64,000 nucleotides of DNA from contig OY725497.1 in assembly GCA_963281255.1 (NCBI GenBank), positions 3,278,968 to 3,342,967 on the forward strand. Direction: 5' to 3'. How positions within the stretch are numbered: position 1 is the first letter of the stretch; the number at the start of each line of letters is the position of its first letter. Source of the stretch: Aphrocallistes beatrix (lineage: Eukaryota; Porifera; Hexactinellida; Sceptrulophora; Aphrocallistidae). This document shows, piece by piece, positions 31,031 through 42,900 of this stretch. The notes beneath the pieces are model-generated. The model ran no database searches. It was given only the letters and a program-made list of their open reading frames with translations, and had not been told where the DNA came from. Position numbers and translations under genes: made by a program.

Positions 31031-31720
31031 AACATGACTGGTGATGAGAAGTAACATGACTGGTGATGAGAAGAGGCCATTGTTGGTAATTGGGAAATCT
31101 AAGAAACCTAGATGCTTAAGGATCTATCTAATTTGACAGTATTTTATAGGCACTCCACTAATGCATGGATGACTAGCGACTTGTTCAGGAATGGTTGGAG
31201 ATGTGGGGTCAACAACTTCGGTTGAAACAGAGGAAGATACTCCTACTCGTAGACAACTGCCCAGCCCACCGCAAAATCACAACGTTTGTAAATATTACTC
31301 CGTTTTCTTCCTCCGAACACGACTTCTTTGATTCAGCCAATGGACATGGGGGTGATACGTAATCTCAAGGTTTCTACAGAAGCTAATTGAATGAATAATC
31401 ACTGCTTTGGATGCTGATGAAAATGTAACTGCACTTGAAGTGTCCCGCTCAGTTTCAGTTTTGGATGCACTTTACCTAATTCGTAATGCCTGGCTCTCAG
31501 TTAAAGTAGAATAAGAAATTGTTACAAGAAGGGAGGTTTCAGAGTTATTGATGAAGTGGCAGAATGTTTCAACAAAGAAGACGATTTTCACGTTCCTGGA
31601 GGGGTGACAATATATGATTTTCAGCGAACAATTGAAATGATAGTGATCTCGAAGTAGCTGGAGAGCTAAACGATACAGAACTAATTAAATACCTAGATGG
31701 CTAAAACTCAAGTCCAGCAG
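31031..31720 (+). pseudogene. Pogo/Tigger transposase relic
   Basis: Fragments in several frames match the Tigger DDE domain: MTGDEKRPLLVIGKSKKPRC, FYRHSTNAWMTSDLF, RKILLLVDNCPAHRKI, then in another frame LIQPMDMGVIRNLK and farther on VLDALYLIRNAW. Several frameshifts and stops break it, and the opening GTAACATGACTGGTGATGAGAA motif is itself duplicated in tandem (31029-31073). An old DNA-transposon copy. Confidence 0.8.
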
Positions 31721-31992
31721 GAGTTGCATGAATTAAACAAACATTCTAGACATTGAAAAAAATCCGAGATATCCCATACAGCCCAGATCACAACAACTTC
31801 TAATCCTTCAGTTAAGACATGGATGGAGAGCATAGAATTACCAAAAGAATGTTGGCCACAAAATAAATGTAAGGAAAGCATATTATGACATGGTGCAATA
31901 TGATAGGATTAATCTCAGATAAAAATGAGACATCGGTTTGTATAAGAGCATAGCAATGTTCGATTTTACATTTTGGAAGGCATAATTCAACA

Positions 31993-33585
31993 ATGACGAG
32001 TTCTGTTTCGGTGGCGTTTAGCACTACAACTTCAGAAGTTGGTAACTATAAATTCGTCAGTTTGAGTGAGGATTTCCTTGAAAACGAGCAAGTACAGACG
32101 GAGTTACCTGAGAAAGAAGAAAAAGATAATAAAAAAGTCTTAAAAGAACTGAAAAAAAGTAAAAGTGAAGTGGAGTCCAAGTTACTAGAGCAAAGAAAGT
32201 CTCACAAAAGATATAAATTCAAATTATACCTGACTTGGATCGTAATCGCTTCCATCATCATAGCTACATGGGTTTCATTCATTGCGCCACTTTGTCTATG
32301 TGTCTATGCCGTTTTACTCTCAACCTACAAAATCATACCCTATAATGTAGACCTGTCCGATAACACAACCTTTCTTAACACATTCTCAAATGTCGATTCC
32401 TGTCCGTATAATGAAACTGAGGCTTTCGCGAGTTTACATTCTTACTCTTCCTGGTTACAATCGACCTACTCAAACCAATCTGAATCTCCCCTCAACTCCT
32501 CTTATGGGATTATGATAAAGAACACGACGTGCGTGTCAAATTTCGTCAATAACGGAACGCAATGTACTCCTGAGTGTTTCGCTTACACACCTGCAGGTGG
32601 CACTTACTTCATCACATGGCGCGTTTTCATATTTATTGGCGCTTTTGTCAGTTTTGCTGTATGCTTGCTTGGTATAGCCACTTGGGTTAAATTGGGGGGA
32701 AAACTTTGGAGTTTTCCGCAAATCATATTCTTTTACATTATTTGCATGGTATTGATCCAGTCAGCATGTATACTGAGCGGGCAAATCGTACCACAGAGAT
32801 TCTACTGTAAACACAGAGGTTTAATCGAATCTCGGGCTGACCCGACCATTTTCTGTCAAATTCAAGGTGGGTTATTCCACTATAGCGCGATGGCATTTAT
32901 GAATTGGTATCTCTTCGCAGTTATGAATCTTCTCTACATCGTCATTCTCCCGTTTTCAGGTGCAGCTCATTTTCAAGCATATAAACGTCGGATTCATCTG
33001 TTTGAGTCCGTGTTCTGTTGGACATTTCCTCTTTTATTCCTTATTGGAACCATAACTCTAACCAAGGGATATACTTTTGTCAATCTGGCAGAATTTTGCT
33101 ACCCGAGCGATCTATTCACCACGATTACCCTCTTTCTGCCAAGTGTCATTCTCTGCCTCTTCAACGTAACAGCTATTGGTATTGTCGTGGGTATCTTGTT
33201 GAAGCGTCACTATTTGCTAACCAAATTAATCGGTCGAAGGATGGTTAGTTTGGTTTGGGTGGTGCAGCTCGCAGTTCTCACTGTCGCGTTTACATTATTG
33301 GTTTTGTTGGTTTTGTTCCAGTACACACTGTACAAATTAAAACAGCCAGCATATAACGCATATCTCGATCAATATTCAAGATGTGTAACTATTTTCGGGA
33401 GACACGAATTTGAGTGTTGCAGACGAGAATATCGGAATCATGGTAACCACCCTGTTCTCAGTGTGACATCTGGTTTCTTTACTTGTGTCTGGGGCGTAGC
33501 TGGGATTTCAATAGGATTGACTGGAACCGTCAAAGAGCTTTGGAGAAAAGCAATAACATGCATCAAGCGTTCTCGCTGTAACTAA
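31993..33585 (+). CDS. Frizzled-like (class F-like) membrane protein with an extra N-terminal membrane span
   Basis: 530 residues, intronless. Residues 30-72 are highly charged (Lys/Glu), probably coiled coil and cytoplasmic given the flanking KSHKRYKFK. A first membrane segment spans about 76-103. A ~100-residue loop with several NxS/T sites and cysteines (CTPECFAYTP) then leads into seven further hydrophobic segments. The later part resembles Frizzled/Smoothened transmembrane domains (TPAGGTYFITWRVFIFIGAFVSF; FCQIQGGLFHYSAMAFMNWY; the cysteine pair at CRREYRNHGNHP; GFFTCVWGVAGISIGLTG). No Frizzled cysteine-rich ligand domain and no KTxxxW are present; TVKELWRK lies at the corresponding place. 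A receptor role is inferred only. Confidence 0.6.
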   Translation: MTSSVSVAFSTTTSEVGNYKFVSLSEDFLENEQVQTELPEKEEKDNKKVLKELKKSKSEVESKLLEQRKSHKRYKFKLYLTWIVIASIIIATWVSFIAPLCLCVYAVLLSTYKIIPYNVDLSDNTTFLNTFSNVDSCPYNETEAFASLHSYSSWLQSTYSNQSESPLNSSYGIMIKNTTCVSNFVNNGTQCTPECFAYTPAGGTYFITWRVFIFIGAFVSFAVCLLGIATWVKLGGKLWSFPQIIFFYIICMVLIQSACILSGQIVPQRFYCKHRGLIESRADPTIFCQIQGGLFHYSAMAFMNWYLFAVMNLLYIVILPFSGAAHFQAYKRRIHLFESVFCWTFPLLFLIGTITLTKGYTFVNLAEFCYPSDLFTTITLFLPSVILCLFNVTAIGIVVGILLKRHYLLTKLIGRRMVSLVWVVQLAVLTVAFTLLVLLVLFQYTLYKLKQPAYNAYLDQYSRCVTIFGRHEFECCRREYRNHGNHPVLSVTSGFFTCVWGVAGISIGLTGTVKELWRKAITCIKRSRCN

Positions 33586-33636
33586 TAATTTTCCTATTGA
33601 TAAGCTCTAAAATAATTTTCTCATTTATTTACTATG

Positions 33637-34379
33637 TTATGCAATATTTGTTCCACTTGCAAGTAGGTTCCACTCGGAACAAATTTGTTCCGAGATAAAT
33701 TAAGACTGAATTATTTCTATGACTTTATTACAATACAATCAATTATTTATTCTGGTTTTTTTTTTAATTGGAATCATTTGTATGGTTTCCTGCTCCAATG
33801 TTGGACTTACTCTGGCTAATTGTATGGGAAGGTGTGAATGCTGATCATTCGCACAGTACATACCTTGTTGATTAATTACTGGATAATTCAATATAATTAA
33901 ATTGTGCCATATCCCTGCTTAATTACTGTAATAAAGAAGGTCGTGGGAGCAGGTGCGACAAATGTTATGTAATGATGACGTCATAACAAAGTGATGTGCC
34001 ATCATTTTTGATGATAGTTGTATCATATGTGAGGTATAATAATATACACACTCTATTAAAATGTTAGCCTTCTATTACCTAAAATGGCTGAGTTATGGTC
34101 GAAAAACAAATTTCTAATTATAAAAAGGTGACAATGACGTCATAATTCCATGATGAGTCGACATTTTCGTCTGAGCTCAGAACTTAGTGGAGCCATAGCC
34201 AAAAGACTCCCACATGCCAAAAATCAGCTTTCTGTGCCTGGCAGTTTCTTCAATCAATTCGTTACAGATATATATATATATACACATATACACAAACATT
34301 AATCGAGTTTTAATAGTAAGGATTATAACAAATTTGTTCCGAGTGGAACCTATTTTCAACTAGAACAAATGTTGCATAA
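33637..34379. mobile_element. 743-bp inverted-repeat element carrying a Helitron
   Basis: Terminal inverted repeats of about 55 bases: the left runs TTATGCAATATTTGTTCC…GGTTCCACTCGGAACAAA, the right is its complement (34325-34379). A 22-base perfect palindrome CTCGGAACAAATTTGTTCCG-AG lies in the left arm. No transposase. Helitron G sits inside against the right arm. Confidence 0.7.
33962..34322 (-). mobile_element. Helitron G, 3'-truncated
   Basis: 5' TC terminus at 34322 and the body with both TGACGTCA palindromes (about 33974 and 34134), but the GC-rich 3' hairpin third is missing. Confidence 0.7.
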
Positions 34380-34566
34380 TAGAACATTATAAAATCAGTA
34401 GTTAAAATACCGTATATCCTCGAATAGTACACGAGTGATTCAAGAAATGGTAGACGGGAATGAATTTACCGTTAATCTTTATTCTAAGGTATATTGCAGG
34501 CTAGCTAGAAATTCTGCTACCTAGCAGATTCTAACAGCGAGCAGGGGGCCAGTGAAATTACATATA

Positions 34567-35278
34567 CAGGGTGGCTCATAAGTTCTGTGACAAGCTTCAA
34601 TAGGTATAAATTTTCTTATACCCAAACAACTTAGTTATTATGATCTTTAGAGATTGTAATTCGAATATTTTCAATGATTTTAAAAGATTTTTCGAGCTTA
34701 AGACCTGGATATGTGTTTTGTATAGTGATTTTTATGGGGGAAAAATGTTTCCTAGCACGCAGCGAAAATTGAGAATCAGGGCCCACTGCTTTTCAAATGA
34801 TCTTTCTAGAGTCTTCAAATTCTAGGAAAAATTGGCTCTCAGATTTTCTTTGAACACTCTAAATTTGTAGAAATATAGGATGTTTATATCAGTATATATT
34901 GATAACCATTTGGATCAGATTTTTTATTTGATCTCGTGAAATAATAACTTTCTCTCGTTTATGATAATGAATTCAATGGATTTATGAAATATTTCCATAG
35001 TGAATGAAAGGTATCTGGTGCTAAATCGTCATAGAACATTGATTATGAAGACATTTTTTACAGAAGCAGTGATCTTGATTCTCAATTTTTGCTGCGTGCC
35101 AGGACACACTTTTTCCCATAAAAATCACGATGCTAAACACAGTTCCAGGTCGTAGACTCGAAAACTCTCGAATCATTAAAAAATTCGAAATCTCTAAAGC
35201 CCATAATAACTAAGATTGTTTGAGTATAAGACATTTTATACCTAACGAAGCTTGTATCAGAACTTATGAGCCACCCTG
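34567..35278. mobile_element. Tc1/mariner-type MITE, 712 bp
   Basis: Inverted ends CAGGGTGGCTCATAAGTTCTG / CAGAACTTATGAGCCACCCTG flanked by TA. Inverted similarity continues inward for about 250 bases (ACTAAGATTGTTTGAGTATA; GAAAAGCAGTGGGCCCTGATTC). No open transposase. Confidence 0.8.
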
Positions 35279-35297
35279 TACACATGGTATTATACAG

Positions 35298-35448
35298 CCC
35301 TCCAGAGATACGCTCCTAATCTCAAACCCCTAAATTTTCATACGCCTAAATCGATAAATAACATTATAATATAGGGTATATTGGGCATTTTTCTGGATTT
35401 TCACGCTCCTAAACACTTTGAGGCTTAAAATCATACGCCTAAAGGAGC
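35298..35448. repeat. Short inverted repeat with ACGCCTAAA motifs
   Basis: Ends GAGATACGCTCCT and AGGAGCGTCTCG face each other, with TCATACGCCTAAA near both ends. Likely a small MITE. 35449-35852 shows nothing else. Confidence 0.45.
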
Positions 35449-35852
35449 GTCTCGCGCTCCTAGATAATCCCTTGCCTGTACAGTCCTAGTTATTGAGAAA
35501 AGAAACATATACTAGATTGTTCGACCATACATTGACCATACATTAGTGAGTTGTGTAATTTCGAAACAAATCTTTCAGAAATTAAAAATAACTAAGCAAG
35601 ATTCTCTGTACAATTCTAGCGTAATTTCGGTATTTGTGTCTCGGGTTTATCATCCTAATAGCGCCATACAAAATGGATATGTGTATGCTTCTACGAATTT
35701 TCACTTATATAAACATGATTGAGATAAAGTCAGATTGATAATAAATATCTCCTCTTCAGTTTGTAAGGATGTAGAAAACAAATTGACAAAGCAAAAGTGC
35801 TAACACAAATAACAAATATACAGCTAATTTAAATATATGTTAAAAAACTGAT

Positions 35853-36788
35853 TTAAGAATGATAAAAGGTAGAATAATTTCCTAGCCCCTCACAGATACA
35901 AGTTAGAGCTGAAATGTCGTAGAGAGAGGGTACAGGAAAATATATCAAATTAGGAAAGTATTTCCTTAACTTTGTGGATATTTCCCCCAGCCTCCAGTCA
36001 GCGAATATCAATTGAGTAAACAGATTCTCTTCGAAAATTTGTTCTATATTCTTATCCAACCGCAGAACTACCTCGAGGGAGAAACGAACAATCTTAAGGT
36101 AAGCCTGAACCATCACATTATCGTAATCAGTCTGCATCAACAAGCCTATGAAGGAATGTTTGGGGATAAAGAATAGAGAAATGAAAGGTTCTAGAGTTCC
36201 CCATATAACTTTATGGTCTTTCTCAAACCGAGCTATAATGTTTGTGTTCCCGACTCTATCAAGGAAGTGTGTCCACACCTGTTGGATATCCTGAGCAACA
36301 GAGGAGGGAAGATTCTCGGTGTTTGCTCCATAGATGTGATCCATGTCTATCAGCTCAATGGTTCTTATCAGGTCCCGGTAGTTGAGATGTTGAAGTCCGG
36401 ATTCGAATCTCTCGACTAAAGTTCTAATACTGTTGAATTGAGTGCATGCGGAGAAGTAACGGAGACAGATGGATGTAGGCTCCAGTTTGGAGCGAATCCT
36501 TTTCAACAGATTTGCAATTAAATCGGTCGAGGAAGCATTCATTAATATTTCTTCCAGAAATATTTCAAGTTGGCATATTCGAGGAATGTTCAGCTTACTC
36601 TCGATTAGGTGGTGAAGAGAATTGAGTGAGAAATCAACATCTCTCAAGTCGACGAGTAAATTTTCACGATGAACTATTCCATCACTCAGCCTACTACAAT
36701 CAAATTTCAAATTAACAAAGAAGGAGCTGGGATTATTAACAGAGTGCATTTCATCTTCAAGCTGAGTACTTTCTTCACTGGTTCCCAT
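35853..36788 (-). CDS. Uncharacterised 311-residue protein
   Basis: A single open frame with good length, an acidic serine-rich N-terminus (MGTSEESTQLEDEM) and a mostly helical body. The pattern of leucines (LHHLIESKLNIPRICQLEIFLEEIL; LIANLLKRIRSKL; YLKIVRFSLEVVLRLDKNIEQIF) suggests an alpha-solenoid-like fold. There is no signal peptide, membrane span or catalytic motif. The family was not recognised. Its length in AT-rich DNA and normal amino-acid composition support a real gene, but it could be a fragment of a larger one. Confidence 0.55.
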   Translation of the reverse strand: MGTSEESTQLEDEMHSVNNPSSFFVNLKFDCSRLSDGIVHRENLLVDLRDVDFSLNSLHHLIESKLNIPRICQLEIFLEEILMNASSTDLIANLLKRIRSKLEPTSICLRYFSACTQFNSIRTLVERFESGLQHLNYRDLIRTIELIDMDHIYGANTENLPSSVAQDIQQVWTHFLDRVGNTNIIARFEKDHKVIWGTLEPFISLFFIPKHSFIGLLMQTDYDNVMVQAYLKIVRFSLEVVLRLDKNIEQIFEENLFTQLIFADWRLGEISTKLRKYFPNLIYFPVPSLYDISALTCICEGLGNYSTFYHS

Positions 36789-37811
36789 CCAAATTTAATT
36801 GATCAATTTACCTCGATATGAAAGATACAAGTTTGCTATCACAAAAGAAAAAATATAATTAAAATTAACATAATACGGTATATTAATAATTGAAATTTTG
36901 GAATGGATCATGTTTAAACATCTCCATTGGACCGTAGGCTAATAGTGTCTGAGATAAGAGATTGTTGCGACGAATTGAACCAATATTTAATCAGTGTCGA
37001 TCAAGTCTTAATGACTTTCCCGCGTCAAGCGGAGGGACGATTTGTGTAAAATTTGGCTTGGTTGATTGTCGCTAACATATTTATAGGAAAGGGTCAAAAA
37101 GAGTGTTTGGGATTTTTAGTAATTTGTTCTGATTAATGAAGAAGGAAAATAAAACATTTAAAAAAACATAGGTTTCAAGTTTGAGTAGGCCTATTGCAGG
37201 TCATCCTAGTCACTAGGTACGATAGCTGCCAAGTTTTTTTATTTTTGGGGATAGACCGAGCTGGTTCGGCCCCAGGTCTAATATTATTTCCAAAACTTGT
37301 CGCCTTCTGTATATAAGAATTAATTGTGTCAGAGATGTGCTACTAGGAAACTAGTGGTGTGAGAATATGTATATTATAACCATCCGAGTGCCTAAATGGG
37401 ATTTTAGATCGTAAAATACCTTATATTGGCCGTTGAGATCTCACATTAATACCCTTAACTACAGCTTTATAGTAAAGATGTTATTAAAATATGAATACAG
37501 TATACAAGTATATTGGATATAGAGATAGTACCGGGGACAGGGAATCTTTGGTCAAATTATCACTATATCCAATATATCACTATAACCAATAAAATTAGTA
37601 TGGAATGTCATCGACTGGGCACCTCAAACCAAACAAAACTATCACTATATCCAATATATACATATAACACTATATCTAATATCCACTGTATACATTTATA
37701 ATAGCAGAATGGTACGACTTCACTACACACGTCGACAAGAAATGTCTAGTCTAACAATAAGATCCTATTAGTTCATTAACAGTCTATGAGCATAATCCAT
37801 CGTTTCTCAAT
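36789..37811. other. Intergenic region with a dispersed repeat
   Basis: 37550-37690 carries repeats of ATCACTATATCCAATAT and a GGGCACCTCAAACC block shared with 41270-41350 (in a TRIM-NHL intron). No gene seen. Confidence 0.4.
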
Positions 37812-39097
37812 TTAGAAGAGTTGAATGCAGTGATTGGGATTAAAAGATAGAATTACAATCCTTCCTTCTGAGTCCATAGTAATGCCTCTAGGCTTTATAA
37901 AGTCGCCTTTCTCCTCTCCTTCTTTACCAAATTTATGAATTGGTTCCCCTGTGTAGGAGAATATGGAAACACAGTGAAGCTCAAAATCAGTTATTAAGAT
38001 GTTGAGATTTGAATCCAGAATGAAACGATCTGGAACATTCATTTGATTAATATCCCCCTCGCCCTTACTAATTATTTGTCTGGAAAGCTGATGGGATGCA
38101 TTGTAGATACGTATGCAAGGATTCTCCTTACATAATACAACAACCTCTTCAGCTGTCAGTTTAACGTCTTTAGGATGGAAAATGTCAGGAATGAAACTGT
38201 TAAATGTGAGATCTAGGTTGAGGCACTGCACACGATGATTTCCAAATTCACAAATATAAATTCTGCTCCATTCTGTGGAAACAGTGATAGCTCGAGGATA
38301 GTCAAACTCAAGCTCTCCACTTCCTTTCTTTCCAACAGAACTTAAAAACCATTCCCGTGAATAGATATTGAGATTATTTCCCGTGAATAGATATTGAGAT
38401 TATTTCCTCGTGATTGAGTGACATACAAAGTGTCTTGAAAGAAGCTAATTCCACTTGGACCATTCATTTTTTTATTGAACATGAATAGGAATTGAAAGGA
38501 CTTGTTAAACACTTGTACACGGTCATTTCCATAGTCGCTAATATAAAAATGATCTGTCATAGTGTCAATAATAATACTTTCAGGATGGCAAAATACACCA
38601 GGTTCAGTCGATAAATGTTTATCATGCTTCCCAAACGCTGCTAACGGGACACCTTTTTTCTTGTAGTCAGGTACCAACTTAGAACTTTTCTTCTGACTAA
38701 TAACTCGTATTGTCCCCAGCATATTCAATTGATCTTCTAAATCGTCATTCCATTCGAGATTAATATTTTTCATTTCTTGTGCTTTTTCGAGTAAAATCTT
38801 CAATTCAGCGATCTTTTGATTTATTGGAGCAATACTCTGCTGTATAATTTCTCTGGATTTATTTCCTTTCAAAGTATTCTCTAAATGCTCCTTGGAAAGA
38901 TACAGTTGTTTCATTTCATCAGCTATATCTTGTCCGTGAAACATTTCCTCCAGCGTCTGTACTTCAGCTAACAGAGCTGCTTCTCTCTTTTGTAGCAAAA
39001 GATGAGTTCTCGAGAACTTGTTTCGTATTTGCTGACGTATTTTATCGAACTGTGATAGTGTGTCATGTTCCCTTCTTCCTGATTCAGCACTAGCCAT
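37812..39097 (-). pseudogene. Coiled-coil/NHL-repeat protein split by a 26-bp tandem duplication
   Basis: From the ATG at 39097, a coiled coil (SQFDKIRQQIRNKFSRT; KREAALLAEVQTLEEM) leads into NHL repeats (FCHPESIIIDTMTDHFYISD, NDRVQVFN). The frame ends at 38342, just after a perfect 26-bp tandem duplication at about 38354-38405. The remaining repeats (GELEFDYPRAITVS, GNHRVQCLNLD, KPRGITMDSEGRIV) are open in the other frame down to 37812, with no further lesion. This is TRIM-like without RING or B-boxes, the sister type of 20332-21594. It is either a recently broken gene, an allele, or an assembly error. Confidence 0.75.
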
Positions 39098-39939
39098 GAC
39101 AATCTGTATTAGCAGATAGAAGTCTAATTTCAATTGTATGTAACAATGTAATAAAATGTGACTAAAGAAAGTGCTACAACCAACTGTATCAGAAGTGGTT
39201 ATGGGATACTTATACAAATTATTCATCGTATACAGTATGCCTACCTGATATCTACAACTATAACAAAATGCAAAATTCCATCGAGAGTGCCAGTTTCATA
39301 AATGTAACTTATTACGTATAATTTGTGCTAGCATAATATGATGTAAAGTATTATAATCAAGAAGATGGTACTCATACCACGAGGAGAAGATTAGAATACT
39401 CGAGGATCATAAGATTAGATCACAAAGGACTCCGTAACAAGTTATTAACCATCAAGATAGGTATATAAAGACAGTGTCTATCATATTTTGCTCATATGAA
39501 ATTGCACCGATTCTCTAATCCTAGTCCTAGACAAGTCACAAATAACTTATACAGGTCATTATTATTATATTTAGCTTCTAGAATACATAAATAATCCCAG
39601 ATGACTGGCGTGTGCTTCCAGATGTTTATATATTGATTATTTCATAATATTTAATATATTTTTAAAGTAAAATTTATTCGACACCCAAGATAAAATGCTA
39701 ATTATTCGGTTCAAGGAAGTATACAACAGGGTTAGTGAATTCCGATTAAAAGTGAATAAAAATTTTAAATTCCTATCATCAATGATTAATCAATACAACT
39801 TCGGCAAAATAATCGTTGAAAGGATCTTGATTGATCATAGATCCTTTTGAAATTGGGATCGGGAACTTTTTTCTTTTTTTAGGATCGACTAATGCCAATC
39901 TACGTATTGAATAAATAATCATGTTTCGAGTGTATTTAG

Positions 39940-42900
39940 ATGCTGAAGGGAAATAAGAAGAAAACTAAATCTTCTCTTGATGTATCCAAAATCAGTAAGT
40001 CGCCTAAGAGAGGAATTGAACTAAATAGTGACCTGACAGAATCTGCTCAGAATCAAAAAAATTCGTTTCAAAATGAAAAGGGAACTTTCCAGAGCAGTGA
40101 ACCTTTATTGGATGTGCAGAGAGAGTATTGCAAACCTGAAGATGCAGGTTTATCGCTCACAGACAAAAACGCAAAAATACTTTCAGCTTCAAAGGAATAT
40201 ACTAGGATCCAATCTAAATCAATCCAGGTTATATCCAGAGAGCACCTGGAGTGTAGTGTGTGCGAAGTGAACGTGAAGAGCACAGACTTGTACATCCTAT
40301 CCTGCTACCACACAGTGTGTTTAGGATGTGTTAGGATAGAAGAAGGCTACTACAAGTGTCCCATTGACTCCTGTATTGCAGTGGCGAGTGTACAATATGG
40401 CGAACTTAGGTTTGATTTCATTCGAGTTTTGTAGTAAATAAATTCAATGCGTTCACTAAGATGAAGTTAATTAAACTGATTCTCCGCCAGGGCAAACATG
40501 CTATCGCAGGACTACAAAGGAGTGCTATTACAAATGGAGAGATTGGGAAAGCAAGGAGGAAGCAACAAACAAGATGTACATCAATGTGAAAACTGTTATG
40601 CTGCACATCCACAACAAGCTACCGACATTTGTTTGGAATGTAATCAACTAATGTGCACTATCTGTGTAGGGATTCACTACAGGTACTATTATTAAATCAC
40701 TTTATCCAATATACTGTAGGGGTAGAGCCTAGAACTTAAACCGATGTGCAGGTTCCAATTTATCCTAGAAGATTTATAACTACAATTAGTTTTTATGAAT
40801 TATTTACCTATACGGTATATTGACGTCTCGAAGATGTACAATTGCCATTTCTACGTGATTGAGTGTATGATATAGGGGAGATGGCGCTCATCATCTGATC
40901 CTGAAGGGAGAAGAGTCGTGTGCAAACTATAAAGTAGAACAACTGATGTCTGAAATGCAGGATAGAATGGGAAAGTGCAAGAAACACAATGAAAGATCTC
41001 TAATTCACTTTTGTACTGACTGTGATGCATTCATATGCGATGGGTAATAACTTTTTTAGATCAATAAAATTGTCTCAAAAAAATTACGAAGCGTAAAGCT
41101 ATTACATTTTAAGAAAATAATATAATGTAGAAGTGATAACAGATTTATTTGTTTTTATTTTTGTTAAAAGATCTCTGATATAAAGAATGTATTTGTGATC
41201 TAAATAGAGGAATTTAACAGTAGATATTAGAGTAGTATTATCACTATAACCACTACCTACTTACTACTTAGTACATCACTATATCCAATTTCATCCATGG
41301 GTGCATCTCAAACCGGACAAAATTATCACTACATCTAATGCATGTAGCAAAATAATGTCAAAATATTCTTGATTTTATTAACAGAAGCATTGTAGACTAA
41401 CTCGATTTATGGAAATGATCGAGGTTATTATAATCAAGAACATAGCAATAGTGTGGAATTGCAAAACTAATCTAGTCATCATTCATGATTAGAGATTCTG
41501 ATATTTTAATGTTTTCTGGCTATAATGTGTTTCCTTAATAATAAATTCAGGATATGATTCTATTAAATAAAACAATATATAGTTTTTAAATTTCAATATT
41601 TCATCAGATGTCTAGTAGAAGACCACAGACAACACGTGACAATATCAGTGAAGAACCGTATGAAAGAGCTCCGAGGAAATTTCCTTTCTTACATCAAGGG
41701 TTCGTATTCTTGTACTCTCGATCTGCAGAGAAAACGAGATCGCCTGAGGGAAATGTTCCATAGAACTGTGAACGAAGAGACTGGACTTATCCACCAGATT
41801 ACCCAAACCTATGAAGATATTGTGAGAAGTGTAGAGATCAAACGGGATGAACTAATCCATCAGGCATGGTCTCACTTCTCTCGCACTAAGCAAGAAATAA
41901 ACATGCGGATACAACAGGTAAGGATAAAAATAAATCCAAAAGAATCTTCAGTGGGGGATGCGGGCGGGCGTAATTCATTAGCATCATCCCATTATTTGAA
42001 AACATAGTCAAGGGTAATATTTGGTTACAAACTTTTGATTTGAAGTCTCAAAAAATGATAGCTTGAAATGCTAGCTATAGTAGAAAGTTTATAGATTTAT
42101 GAAACTGCATACAAATAACTCTGGTTAATAATCCGAATTCCGGATAAAGACGTACAATTTTCAACCGTCCTCTGGTGTACGTAATAACGATGGTCGAACG
42201 TATATCAACCGTTACGACTGTATTTGATATATCCCAGATTCCCAATTAATAGTAATCAATGCCCTATCCAGGCTAGGTAGTACCCTGAAGTATAATGTGA
42301 TACTAATGACAATAATGACAATATAGGTGGCATAGTACAAATGCGGGTGGTGGAGCTGAAACAAGTTTCCAACTAACAGCGGCCAGATATAGCGTAAAAC
42401 TAATTAGACTCACTGATTTTCAGGGCCCCATGCATACTTTTGTTAAAATACGTAGTTATATGAGGTTTACAATAGTTGGCCATAAACTTGGAAATGTGTC
42501 CTTTACCTTCTGTCCCATTCTAATCTAGATAGAAAGAGAATTAAGTCAGCTGTTACGCTGTAGCACCTACTTAACAAGTTCAGCTCAACTCTGCTCAGTT
42601 CGTACGCTGGAGGAAAACAGGAGTAATCTGATACAAGCTTGCTCTTTGAGACCATCCCTGGCGATCTGCTCCGGAGAACTGCCTGAGTACGAACAACTGA
42701 AACTCAAACAGTCTCCGAACACTGAGAAGGCTATTCGAGAAAGCGGAACTCTAGTAAAAGCGCAGAGCTATTCAAACATACGTCCTGACCTGGTGTTAGG
42801 GGAAGAGGGAGCTCTGACTCGCCCTTATGGAGTTGTAGCTGATGCGAAGAATAGGTACGACTTAGATTTACACAAAATCAGTAAATAATATCTACATCAC

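Noticed and set aside
31993-33585. Canonical Frizzled receptor
   Set aside because: The cysteine-rich ligand domain and KTxxxW motif are missing and there is an extra membrane span, so only a Frizzled-like label is justified.
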